DNA from: CALJFL01 sp047633055
GTDB taxonomy: Bacteria > Pseudomonadota > Gammaproteobacteria > Pseudomonadales > Halieaceae
Length of the DNA: 64,000 nucleotides
Direction of reading: 5' to 3'
Assembly: GCA_047633055.1 (NCBI GenBank)
Contig: JBLIEI010000016.1
Location: 7,436-71,435 of the forward strand
Part shown: one piece after another, positions 43,555 through 52,725 of the stretch
Numbering within the stretch: position 1 is the first letter of the stretch
Layout of the letters: every line of letters starts with the position of its first letter
Translations under genes and position numbers: made by a program
Notes under the pieces: model-generated
What the model was told of the DNA's origin: nothing
Database searches by the model: none
Seen by the model: the letters and a program-made list of their open reading frames with translations, nothing else

Positions 43555-45486
43555 CTAATTGGCAGGCTCAATAAACATTCGTTTTAACCGAATCAGGTCA
43601 GACCGCCGCGTATCGTATTTAAGCCAACTCTGCATATTGGTATACATGCAGCCGACATCTCCCGTTTCACTGCACGCGGTAATCGCCTCATGATAAAACT
43701 CCGGATTATATGGCTGCAGCCTGATTGCCTCTTCGCGCAGTGCGCGTAACTTGCTCCCGTCCACGCCGAGGAAAGAGCCATAGGAGTACTCTAACTTGAT
43801 AAATAGCGGGTGAGTGGGGTACCGGTCTCTAAGTGTTCGAAGTAGCTTTACCAGGTCACCGGACTTAGCAACACAACCCCCTGAAATTACGCAGTCAATC
43901 AACACACCGATGGCGGTACCATCAGACGCATTCAATTGCTTAACAGCGGCTACGGCGGCTATCTTTGCCATCCATCGTGCAGACTCTTCCTCCTGTCGTA
44001 GGTAATTATTATCTATCCTATGAAGTGAAACCAATGCCGCAAGAGAATCATTATCGATCTCGAGCATTTGAGAAAAGTGTTGCCGTGCGATGAAGAGTGC
44101 TGCCAGACGAGATTCTTCATCCAAGTCTTCAGAACGATGCAACTCAAGCATATTGTAGGCATACGCGTAGTGTGACCTGGCAGACTCTGGATGATGGTAG
44201 ACATTACTTGCACTCAGCCCCAGGTTATCCGACCAGGCGGAAGTACGCGCCAGAAGTAATAGTGCGAACACCGCAACAGCGCCTCCAGATAACAAACAGA
44301 AGTTGAGCTCCGACCTCAAGTATTTTCGTAGTGCAAAAAACAGAGCAGCAGTGACTAGCGCTATGCCGACACTGGGCAGATAATTCCGGTGTTCAAATAC
44401 CATTTCGAGCCCGAAAATACTCGACTCCAGGCTGTGACCAATCAGATAAAATAGCAGGCCAAACAAAACGACGGGGCTCTTATCCCGCCATTTCACTGCG
44501 ACCGCAAGCACGACGACCCAAGCCAGAAGAGACAGCAGCGTAGTAGCAGGCCTTAACCAGCCTTGGGACCAGATAATATCGTCATGATGAAAGCCCAGGG
44601 CCGATGGCTCCGGCATTAGAAACCAGCCGATGTAGGTCCAGCTGAGGCGCAACTGAGTCAGCACGCGCTGTGCCAAATCAAAGTCACGCTGAATGTACCC
44701 ATTTTGAATGAAGTCTAAAGGAAACATTGCCAGCGTCAGAATGACGACGGCTGGCATAATAAGCGCAACAACCGCGCTACGTCTCAATGCAGGCCTGATC
44801 TTACCCGCCCATACCCCCCGGAAAAAGCACACTTCCGCTGCGAGCACCAGCCACGGTAGTAGTACGCCGTTTTCTTTGCTGTACAGCGCTAACATTAGAA
44901 AGAGGGTCAACCAAAGCGACAGTGAGAGCACCTCGCCTGGCTTAACAAGTTCACTCACCCACCTACGCCGTTGCACCATGAACAGACACAGCCCCGCCAA
45001 CACAAACAGCGTGCTTAACTGAGCCAGCCGCTGTACCGCATAGAGAACGGTTGAGACGTGTAACGGATTAAACAGCCAAAGGGCGCTCACCAACGTTGCA
45101 AACCAAAGGCTATGGGGAGAACTGTCGGTTTGAGACTGGCCGCCTGAAGCCACTTGTCTGGCAAAAATCCACACCAGCCACGCAATGAACAGGTGGATAA
45201 GTACGTTGACCAATTTTAAAGAAAGGACGTAGAACGGCTCAGGTACCAGGCGATTGAGCCCGAATGTAAGCACGCCGATTGGCCGGCCAAGCGGCCCGGA
45301 TGGCGCACTAAGCGCAGAAATACGCCAAGAATCAAACTCAGTACTCGCAATATTGAGCTTGGCGTTTTCAACAAGGGTCGGAATATCATCAAATTGCAGG
45401 CCGCCCGGCAGGCCAAACGCATAGGTGACGAAAGCGAGAGCCAAGAGCAGGGGAAAAACATACGCCGAAAACTGGTGGCTGCCCAT
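43555..45486 (-). CDS. GT-C-like membrane glycosyltransferase with C-terminal TPR region (paralogue 2)
   Basis: 643 residues, same plan as its neighbour: acidic pair in LQFDDIPTLVENAKL, SGPLGRPIGVLTF, NPLHVSTVLYAVQRLAQLST, ALYSKENGVLLPW, GHSLESSIFGLEMVFEHRNYLPS, about 10-11 helices, then a helical repeat domain from NVYHHPESARSHYAYAYN. The two are a tandem duplication that has diverged. It starts 135 nt beyond pilA, past a terminator, the place where Pseudomonas carries the pilin glycosyltransferase tfpO. Function as an oligosaccharyl- or glycosyltransferase is inferred. Confidence 0.75.
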   Translation of the reverse strand: MGSHQFSAYVFPLLLALAFVTYAFGLPGGLQFDDIPTLVENAKLNIASTEFDSWRISALSAPSGPLGRPIGVLTFGLNRLVPEPFYVLSLKLVNVLIHLFIAWLVWIFARQVASGGQSQTDSSPHSLWFATLVSALWLFNPLHVSTVLYAVQRLAQLSTLFVLAGLCLFMVQRRRWVSELVKPGEVLSLSLWLTLFLMLALYSKENGVLLPWLVLAAEVCFFRGVWAGKIRPALRRSAVVALIMPAVVILTLAMFPLDFIQNGYIQRDFDLAQRVLTQLRLSWTYIGWFLMPEPSALGFHHDDIIWSQGWLRPATTLLSLLAWVVVLAVAVKWRDKSPVVLFGLLFYLIGHSLESSIFGLEMVFEHRNYLPSVGIALVTAALFFALRKYLRSELNFCLLSGGAVAVFALLLLARTSAWSDNLGLSASNVYHHPESARSHYAYAYNMLELHRSEDLDEESRLAALFIARQHFSQMLEIDNDSLAALVSLHRIDNNYLRQEEESARWMAKIAAVAAVKQLNASDGTAIGVLIDCVISGGCVAKSGDLVKLLRTLRDRYPTHPLFIKLEYSYGSFLGVDGSKLRALREEAIRLQPYNPEFYHEAITACSETGDVGCMYTNMQSWLKYDTRRSDLIRLKRMFIEPAN

Positions 45487-45541
45487 AAATTTATGTTCGA
45501 TTTATGAAGATTGAAAAATTGGCGTAGAGCGGAATCACCAT

Positions 45542-45576
45542 AAAAAAAGCCTGGCGCTTATGCAAGCGCCAGGCTT
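45542..45576 (-). terminator. Rho-independent terminator of pilA
   Basis: A perfect 13-bp stem (AAGCCTGGCGCTT at 45547-45559 with its complement at 45564-45576) closes a 4-nt loop; leftward it runs into seven U residues (45548-45542). It lies 45 nt past the pilA stop and should separate the abundant pilin mRNA from the two GT-C genes. Confidence 0.92.
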
Positions 45577-45620
45577 CTATAATTGCAGTTCTTAACTTAA
45601 CTGCATACCGCAGGTCGCTA

Positions 45621-46085
45621 TTACCCCCTGCAGCTGGCCGGCAGAAACTTGCTGTTAATCCCCGAACCGCCTTCTACTCGTGCCGTTAAATTAGTACAAG
45701 TCCAAACAATGGAGCCGTCGCTGCGAGTTGCAGCAGATAGTGCAAACCCTAAGGTGGCAGCACCACTTGGGATGACGTTAGGTTGCATCGTTGCGGTAAT
45801 AATACCCGTAGTGGTCCAAAGTAAGGATCGAACGATCTCTTTATTGGGGTTGAAATTGATGCCACTCAATGCATCGGTCGATGGAAGGCTATTATTGGTT
45901 GCATAGAACTCGGAGATCGTAACTTTCGCTTCTGATAAAGCGGCCATAGGCTCAGCCATTTTCGAGCGAACCACGTAATCCTGATATGCAGGCAGCGCGA
46001 TAGCCGCCAATATGCCCACGATCGCAATAACGATCATCAGTTCGATGAGGGTAAAACCCTGTTGTACTTTCTTTCGCATGCTCAT
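45621..46085 (-). CDS. pilA: Type IV major pilin (type IVa)
   Basis: 154 residues. Leader MSMRKKVQQG is cut before FTLIELMIVIAIVGILAAIALPAYQ-type helix with Glu5; the C-terminal disulfide loop is C130 to C152. The alternative ATG two codons later also works; GGAAA lies about 8 nt before the first. It forms the retractable pilus used for twitching, attachment and DNA uptake. Divergent from pilBCD, as in Pseudomonas, with a sigma54-type promoter and its own terminator. Confidence 0.95.
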   Translation of the reverse strand: MSMRKKVQQGFTLIELMIVIAIVGILAAIALPAYQDYVVRSKMAEPMAALSEAKVTISEFYATNNSLPSTDALSGINFNPNKEIVRSLLWTTTGIITATMQPNVIPSGAATLGFALSAATRSDGSIVWTCTNLTARVEGGSGINSKFLPASCRG

Positions 46086-46155
46086 GATTGATTTTCCATT
46101 AGATAATTACTGGCAGGCGCGTTATCACCTGTCGGTTTTAGTTCAAACGATACTA

Positions 46156-46171
46156 TGCAGATTTGATGCCA
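46156..46171 (-). promoter_or_regulatory. Sigma54 (-24/-12) promoter of pilA
   Basis: Leftward, TGGCAT-N5-CTGCA matches the RpoN consensus TGGCAC-N5-TTGCA at 9 of 11 positions, with GG and GC correctly spaced. The predicted start lies about 60 nt before the pilA ATG. RpoN/PilR control of pilA is established in Pseudomonas. Confidence 0.65.
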
Positions 46172-46310
46172 ACCTTAAGCCGCTTCGCTCGGGATTTATT
46201 TATATCATGTTTTTCAACAAGTTAACGTATAAATAGTATCGGGCTGAAGACGTCGCTACCGCCACTAGAGGCGTCAAAAAAAACCACAAACTCGCCCCAT
46301 GGGCGCAATA

Positions 46311-46325
46311 TGACAATATTTGTCA
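46311..46325 (-). promoter_or_regulatory. TGACAA-N3-TTGTCA inverted repeat, possible enhancer/operator
   Basis: A perfect 6-bp inverted repeat with a TAT spacer, about 140-155 bp upstream of the sigma54 element, at the distance expected for an enhancer-binding activator. The arms contain TGTC, the core described for PilR sites in Pseudomonas. It lies within the 462-bp gene-free stretch 46086-46547 between pilA and pilB, in which I see no other gene, tRNA or repeat. Confidence 0.35.
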
Positions 46326-46547
46326 CTTTCCGTATCCTCGTCACGGATGCTGATATCGAGGTTGCGCCAAGTCATGGCGGGTTGGGTCAAGTCGACGGAT
46401 CAACAGACCACAAATCGGCATTAATAACGATCCTTACCAAATCACCCGATAACTTGGCACTTAACGCTGTTAGCTCTTGTCATCGCTAGTTATACTTTCC
46501 CCTGCGCTCGAATAACTAAAAGACCACCGGGAACAGGATTTTGCTGA

Positions 46548-48269
<1,722 letters not shown>

Positions 48270-48314
48270 TATTAAAACAGTGGATACGGATTTTGACCCG
48301 GGGCGGCTAGCAAG

Positions 48315-49532
48315 ATGGCAACAACAGCAAGGGGGGACACTTTTACTTGGAGTGGCAAAGACAAGAATGGCCGCGACTCAAAAGGGGAGATTGCAGCAGC
48401 CAGCCAGTCACTAGCCAGGGCTCAGTTGCGCAGGCAGGGCATTAAGCCAAGATCAGTCAGGAAAAAAGGCAAGCCCTTGTTCGGTAGTAAAGGCAAACCT
48501 GTCAAACCGGCCGATCTTGCTATTTTTACCCGCCAGTTAGCCACCATGATGAAAGCCGGCGTACCGCTGGTTCAAAGCTTCGATATTGTCGCCGAGGGAC
48601 TTGACAAGGAAACCATGCGGGACTTGGTAACTGGCATCAAAAATGATGTCGCATCGGGAAGCGGATTAGCGCCTTCTCTAGCGAAACATCCCCGACATTT
48701 TGATGATCTGTTCTGCAGCCTGGTAGCCTCCGGCGAAGCCTCGGGTACGCTGGAAGTGATGCTCGATAGAGTTGCAACCTATAAGGAAAAAACGGAGCAG
48801 CTGAAAGCTAAAATTCGTAAGGCAATGACCTACCCAAGCGCGGTGATCGCTGTAGCCGTTATTGTAACCGCCATCCTGTTGATCAAAGTGGTCCCCACAT
48901 TCGCAGCAACATTCAAGAATTTCGGCGGCGACTTACCCGCTTTTACGCTGTTCGTGGTTGGGCTATCGGAGTTTGTACAAGCTTGGTGGTTCATCATTCT
49001 TATGGGTATGTTTGCGACCTTTTTTGCCTTTCGCGAATTCAAACTTCGATCCGTCAAGTTTTCTAAATTTCTCGACCGATTAGCGCTGAAGGCCCCAGTA
49101 GTAGGTAGTATCGTCCACGATGCAGTGGTAGCAAGGTTCTCAAGAACATTGGCGACCACTTTCGCTGCCGGTGTCCCGCTGGTTGAGGCTTTGGAATCTA
49201 CTGCCGGAGCCGCAGGAAACTCCGTATACTCCAACGCTATCTTACAGATACGTGATGACGTCACCACTGGCAATACCTTGTACCAGTCAATAAAATCCAC
49301 TGGCCTGTTCCCAAGCATGTTGCTACAAATGGTCTCTATCGGTGAGGAGTCCGGCTCTCTGGACGAGATGCTCGATAATGTCGCCAACCACTATGAAGAG
49401 GCCGTAGATAACGCCGTAGACAGCCTCAGCTCTTTGATGGAACCACTCATCATGTCCATCCTCGGAGTGTTGGTAGGCGGCTTGATGATTGCCATGTATC
49501 TGCCCATCTTCATGCTCGGATCGGTGATCTGA
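48315..49532 (+). CDS. pilC: Type IV pilus inner-membrane platform protein PilC
   Basis: 405 residues with two T2SSF repeats (about 70-195 and 275-395), membrane helices near 170-195, 215-240 and 375-400, and an N-terminal TFTWSGKDKNGRDSKGEI start typical of PilC. Works with PilB and PilT in pilus extension and retraction. Paralogue of GspF in this window. 45 nt after pilB. Confidence 0.96.
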   Translation: MATTARGDTFTWSGKDKNGRDSKGEIAAASQSLARAQLRRQGIKPRSVRKKGKPLFGSKGKPVKPADLAIFTRQLATMMKAGVPLVQSFDIVAEGLDKETMRDLVTGIKNDVASGSGLAPSLAKHPRHFDDLFCSLVASGEASGTLEVMLDRVATYKEKTEQLKAKIRKAMTYPSAVIAVAVIVTAILLIKVVPTFAATFKNFGGDLPAFTLFVVGLSEFVQAWWFIILMGMFATFFAFREFKLRSVKFSKFLDRLALKAPVVGSIVHDAVVARFSRTLATTFAAGVPLVEALESTAGAAGNSVYSNAILQIRDDVTTGNTLYQSIKSTGLFPSMLLQMVSIGEESGSLDEMLDNVANHYEEAVDNAVDSLSSLMEPLIMSILGVLVGGLMIAMYLPIFMLGSVI

Positions 49533-49563
49533 TTCAACCGCTTTATCCTATGGGGAAAAACAC

Positions 49564-50433
49564 TTGGTGTTTGAGGTCTACGAGCTACACCCCTGGTTTT
49601 TTTATGCCTGCATTCTACCCTTGGGTCTGATAGTAGGCAGTTTTTTAAACGTGGTGATCTATCGTCTGCCGCTAATGATGGAGTTACGCTGGCGACAGGA
49701 CTGTTGCGAACTGCTGGAGGTAGGTCAGGGGCCAACGGATCCGCCCCTTAGCCTGTCCACGCCGAACTCCCACTGTCCGCACTGTAAATCACCCGTTAAA
49801 CCCTGGCAAAATATCCCCGTGGTCAGCTACTTGATCTTAGGCGGGAAGTGCGGCTGCTGCGAGACAGCCATCTCGAGTCGTTATCCGGTCATAGAGATCT
49901 CTACTGCCGCCTTGACCGTATTAGTGGGCAGTCATTTTGGCGCATCCTGGGCTTTACTCGCCGCCATGCTTTTCACCTGGTCGCTTATCGCGTTGACGAT
50001 GATCGATGTCGACCATCAGTTATTGCCAGACGATATAACGTTGCCCCTGCTATGGCTGGGCCTGCTGTTCAATATTTTTGGCACATTCGCGACCTTACAG
50101 AGTGCAGTAATCGGCGCAATTTTTGGCTATCTCATATTGTGGTCGGTGTACTGGCTGTTTAAATTGCTGACCGGCAAAGAGGGTATGGGTTACGGTGATT
50201 TCAAACTACTGGCTGCCCTCGGTGCTTGGCTGGGCTGGCAGGCTTTACCGATCATCATCCTGATGTCTTCCCTGGTGGGTGCTGTCGTAGGTGTAGCGCT
50301 CATGGTCATCAAGCGTCGAGGCAAGGAGATACCCATACCTTTTGGCCCCTACCTTGCTGCTGCAGGCTTTATCAGCCTTATCTGGGGTGAGGAGATTATG
50401 AATCGGTATCTGCAAATGTCAGGTATTAACTGA
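49564..50433 (+). CDS. pilD: Prepilin peptidase / N-methyltransferase
   Basis: 289 residues with about 8 helices. The cytoplasmic zinc domain has four cysteines (C71, C74, C96, C99: CPHC and CGCC); catalytic aspartates are D148 in MIDVDHQLLPDD and D212 in GMGYGDFKLLAALG. It cleaves and methylates pilin leaders. As the T2SS operon has no gspO, this enzyme probably also processes GspG-K. The start is TTG 49564 or GTG 49567. The stop overlaps the coaE ATG (TGATG). Confidence 0.95.
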   Translation: MVFEVYELHPWFFYACILPLGLIVGSFLNVVIYRLPLMMELRWRQDCCELLEVGQGPTDPPLSLSTPNSHCPHCKSPVKPWQNIPVVSYLILGGKCGCCETAISSRYPVIEISTAALTVLVGSHFGASWALLAAMLFTWSLIALTMIDVDHQLLPDDITLPLLWLGLLFNIFGTFATLQSAVIGAIFGYLILWSVYWLFKLLTGKEGMGYGDFKLLAALGAWLGWQALPIIILMSSLVGAVVGVALMVIKRRGKEIPIPFGPYLAAAGFISLIWGEEIMNRYLQMSGIN

Positions 50434-51035
50434 TGGCGCTAATCATCGGTATCACCGGCGGTATTGGAAGTGGCAAATCGGCGGTAACGAATCGCTTTGA
50501 GGCATTTAATATTACCGTGGTTGACGCTGATAAAGTTGCGCGTACCATCGTTAAACCCGACCAACCTGCTTTGAAAAAAATAGCAGAACACTTTGGAGCA
50601 GACATTTTGTTGGCAGATGGCTCACTTGATCGCGCTGCCCTGCGCGCAACGGTCTTTTCCCAGCCACAGGAACGCCTCTGGCTAGAAGCATTGACCCATC
50701 CTCTGATTCGAGAAGAGATGCTCGCGCAACTAAAATCCTCCCGCTCGCCTTACACTATATTGAGTTCGCCGCTGCTGCTGGAGACCAGTCAAAAGTCGTT
50801 AGCCGAGCTCGTCATCGTGGTCGACGTACCTGAACAGTTACAACTTGAGCGCACGGTGCAACGGGATAACAACGACGCAGATCAGGTGGGACGGATTATG
50901 GCTGCACAAATGTCTCGTTCAGATCGGCTGAAACTGGCGGACATCGTCATCGACAATTCTGGGGCATTGGATAAATTAGACGAGTTAGTGCGGAGCCTAC
51001 ATAACCAGTTCCTGACCCGCGAAAAGAATAACTGA
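50433..51035 (+). CDS. coaE: Dephospho-CoA kinase
   Basis: 200 residues. Final step of CoA synthesis. P-loop GITGGIGSGKS at 6-16, VVDADKVAR, and the LSSPLLLE lid region. It follows pilD with a 1-nt overlap, the same pilBCD-coaE order seen in Pseudomonas. Intact. Confidence 0.95.
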   Translation: MALIIGITGGIGSGKSAVTNRFEAFNITVVDADKVARTIVKPDQPALKKIAEHFGADILLADGSLDRAALRATVFSQPQERLWLEALTHPLIREEMLAQLKSSRSPYTILSSPLLLETSQKSLAELVIVVDVPEQLQLERTVQRDNNDADQVGRIMAAQMSRSDRLKLADIVIDNSGALDKLDELVRSLHNQFLTREKNN

Positions 51036-51080
51036 CCAATTTGCCCGTTTTCCTACCGCTGTTAACTATAAACCGGCACC

Positions 51081-51482
51081 TCAGCGATCCGCTAGTAGTA
51101 CAGCAACGGCCTCGACTATAAGTGCATTTGCCTTAGGAAACTCGAATATTTTCAGTTGAGTTTCCGTAACCCATTCCAGAGGCTGCCCTTCCAACCCTTT
51201 AGGCTCACCACTGAATTCCTGAACCACATACACATCAAGCAACACTGCTTTATCGCCGTAGTCGTGGTGTACCTGGACGAGAGGGCTGGCAATACCGATG
51301 GTAATGCCTAACTCCTCCTGCAGCTCTCTCTGCAATGCGTGTCGAACAGTCTCTCCTGACTCCACTTTACCGCCGGGGAATTCCCACAAACCGCCCTGAT
51401 GCGCATTCTCGCCCCGGCGTGTAATAAGAATTCGGTTGACGCTGTCGAGAATGACGCCGACTGCAACGTGAACCTCTTTCAT
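51081..51482 (-). CDS. mutT: 8-oxo-dGTP diphosphatase (Nudix)
   Basis: 133 residues. Complete Nudix box GKVESGETVRHALQRELQEE preceded by WEFPG. Removes 8-oxo-dGTP from the nucleotide pool. ATG starts directly at the argJ stop (TGAATGA), so it is translated with argJ; the secA-argJ-mutT order is common in related bacteria. A Nudix enzyme with a different substrate is less likely given length and context. Confidence 0.92.
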   Translation of the reverse strand: MKEVHVAVGVILDSVNRILITRRGENAHQGGLWEFPGGKVESGETVRHALQRELQEELGITIGIASPLVQVHHDYGDKAVLLDVYVVQEFSGEPKGLEGQPLEWVTETQLKIFEFPKANALIVEAVAVLLADR

Positions 51483-52709
51483 TCAGCTACGATACTCAGC
51501 GTTGATTCGAACATAGTCGTATGAAAAGTCGGTAGTCCACACCTTAACCTCATTCGCTCCGCGATTAAGCTCCACCCGAATGGTGATTTCTTCAGGAGCC
51601 ATGGCGGCAACGCCCTGCTCCTCCGTGTAACTGGCCGCTCGACAACCGCCCTCCGCGATCAACACGTCGTTGAGGTACAGAGCTATCAGAGACACATTCA
51701 GATTATCGACCTCTGCCCGTCCAATCGCAGCCAGTAGCCGCCCCCAGTTAGGGTCGCTGGCGAACAGTGCGGTTTTGACCAACGGTGAGTGAGCGATGGT
51801 AAATGCGACATCCAGACACTCCTGCTCGCTGGCACCACTGCTTACTTGCACCGTCACAAACTTGCTGGCACCCTCCCCATCTTTGACCAATGCCAGAGCC
51901 AGCTGCTGACAAACGTCCAACACCGCTTCGCGCAGGGCTCGGTAAAGGACACCCTCATAACTCACCAGCTCAGCATTCCCAGCCTTGCCCGTTGCCAATA
52001 AAACACAGGCGTCATTGGTGGAGGTATCGCCGTCGACAGTAATGCGATTAAACGACAGATCGACGGCATCACTGAGTATGCTCTGTAAGACCTCCGGGGA
52101 AACAGCGGCATCGGTAGCGAGGTAGCCGAGCATGGTGGCCATATTGGGCCGAATCATGCCCGCGCCTTTAGCTATTCCCGTTACGGTGTATTCAACCCCG
52201 GCGCACAAAAATGTCCGCGACGCGCCCTTGGGCCGCGTGTCTGTTGTCAGTATCCCGATCGCCGCATCCGCCCAGCCATGGTCGGAAAGCGCAGCCACCG
52301 CCGATGGTATGGCCTGTTCAATAATTGCCACCGGCAAGGGCTCACCGATAACTCCCGTCGAAAATGGCAGTACTTGCGTAACTTCACAGCCAGTCGCTTT
52401 AGCCACCGAGCTGAGGCAGGCCCTGGCATCATCAATACCAGGCTGTCCTGTACCAGCATTGGCGTTGCCGGTGTTAACCAGTAAATATCGAGGCTGTCGA
52501 TTACAGGATTGTAGATTCTGTCGCGCTACGGTGACGGGGGCGGCGCAGAACGCATTTTGAGTAAAGACCCCGGCACAGTGACTACCCGGACTTGCCTCCA
52601 GCAAGACTAAATCCGGTTTGCCGACGGTTTTGATTCCCGCGGATACCGTTCCAAGGCGTATGCCAGCAACCGGACAAAGTGCTGGCAATCTATCTTTACC
52701 CACCGCCAT
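51483..52709 (-). CDS. argJ: Glutamate N-acetyltransferase / ornithine acetyltransferase
   Basis: 408 residues from ATG 52709; a longer frame reaching into secA is rejected. ArgJ recycles the acetyl group in arginine synthesis. It is a self-cleaving enzyme; the cut site is MIRPNMA|TMLGY with nucleophile T192. LLVNTGNANAGTG and SDPNWGRLLAAIGRA are typical. It starts 17 nt after secA ends. Confidence 0.95.
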   Translation of the reverse strand: MAVGKDRLPALCPVAGIRLGTVSAGIKTVGKPDLVLLEASPGSHCAGVFTQNAFCAAPVTVARQNLQSCNRQPRYLLVNTGNANAGTGQPGIDDARACLSSVAKATGCEVTQVLPFSTGVIGEPLPVAIIEQAIPSAVAALSDHGWADAAIGILTTDTRPKGASRTFLCAGVEYTVTGIAKGAGMIRPNMATMLGYLATDAAVSPEVLQSILSDAVDLSFNRITVDGDTSTNDACVLLATGKAGNAELVSYEGVLYRALREAVLDVCQQLALALVKDGEGASKFVTVQVSSGASEQECLDVAFTIAHSPLVKTALFASDPNWGRLLAAIGRAEVDNLNVSLIALYLNDVLIAEGGCRAASYTEEQGVAAMAPEEITIRVELNRGANEVKVWTTDFSYDYVRINAEYRS

Positions 52710-52725
52710 CGTTACACGCCTCTCA

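Noticed and set aside
46473..46500. TGGCAC near 46455 as a sigma54 promoter for pilB
   Set aside because: TGGCAC is present but the GC of the -12 element is not at the required spacing downstream.
46086..46547. tRNA gene beside pilA, as in Pseudomonas
   Set aside because: A GTTCAAAC stretch resembles a T-loop, but no flanking stems or acceptor pairing could be found.
52132..52560. Plus-strand frame opposite argJ
   Set aside because: Antisense to conserved argJ including its autocleavage site; no ribosome-binding site or family features.
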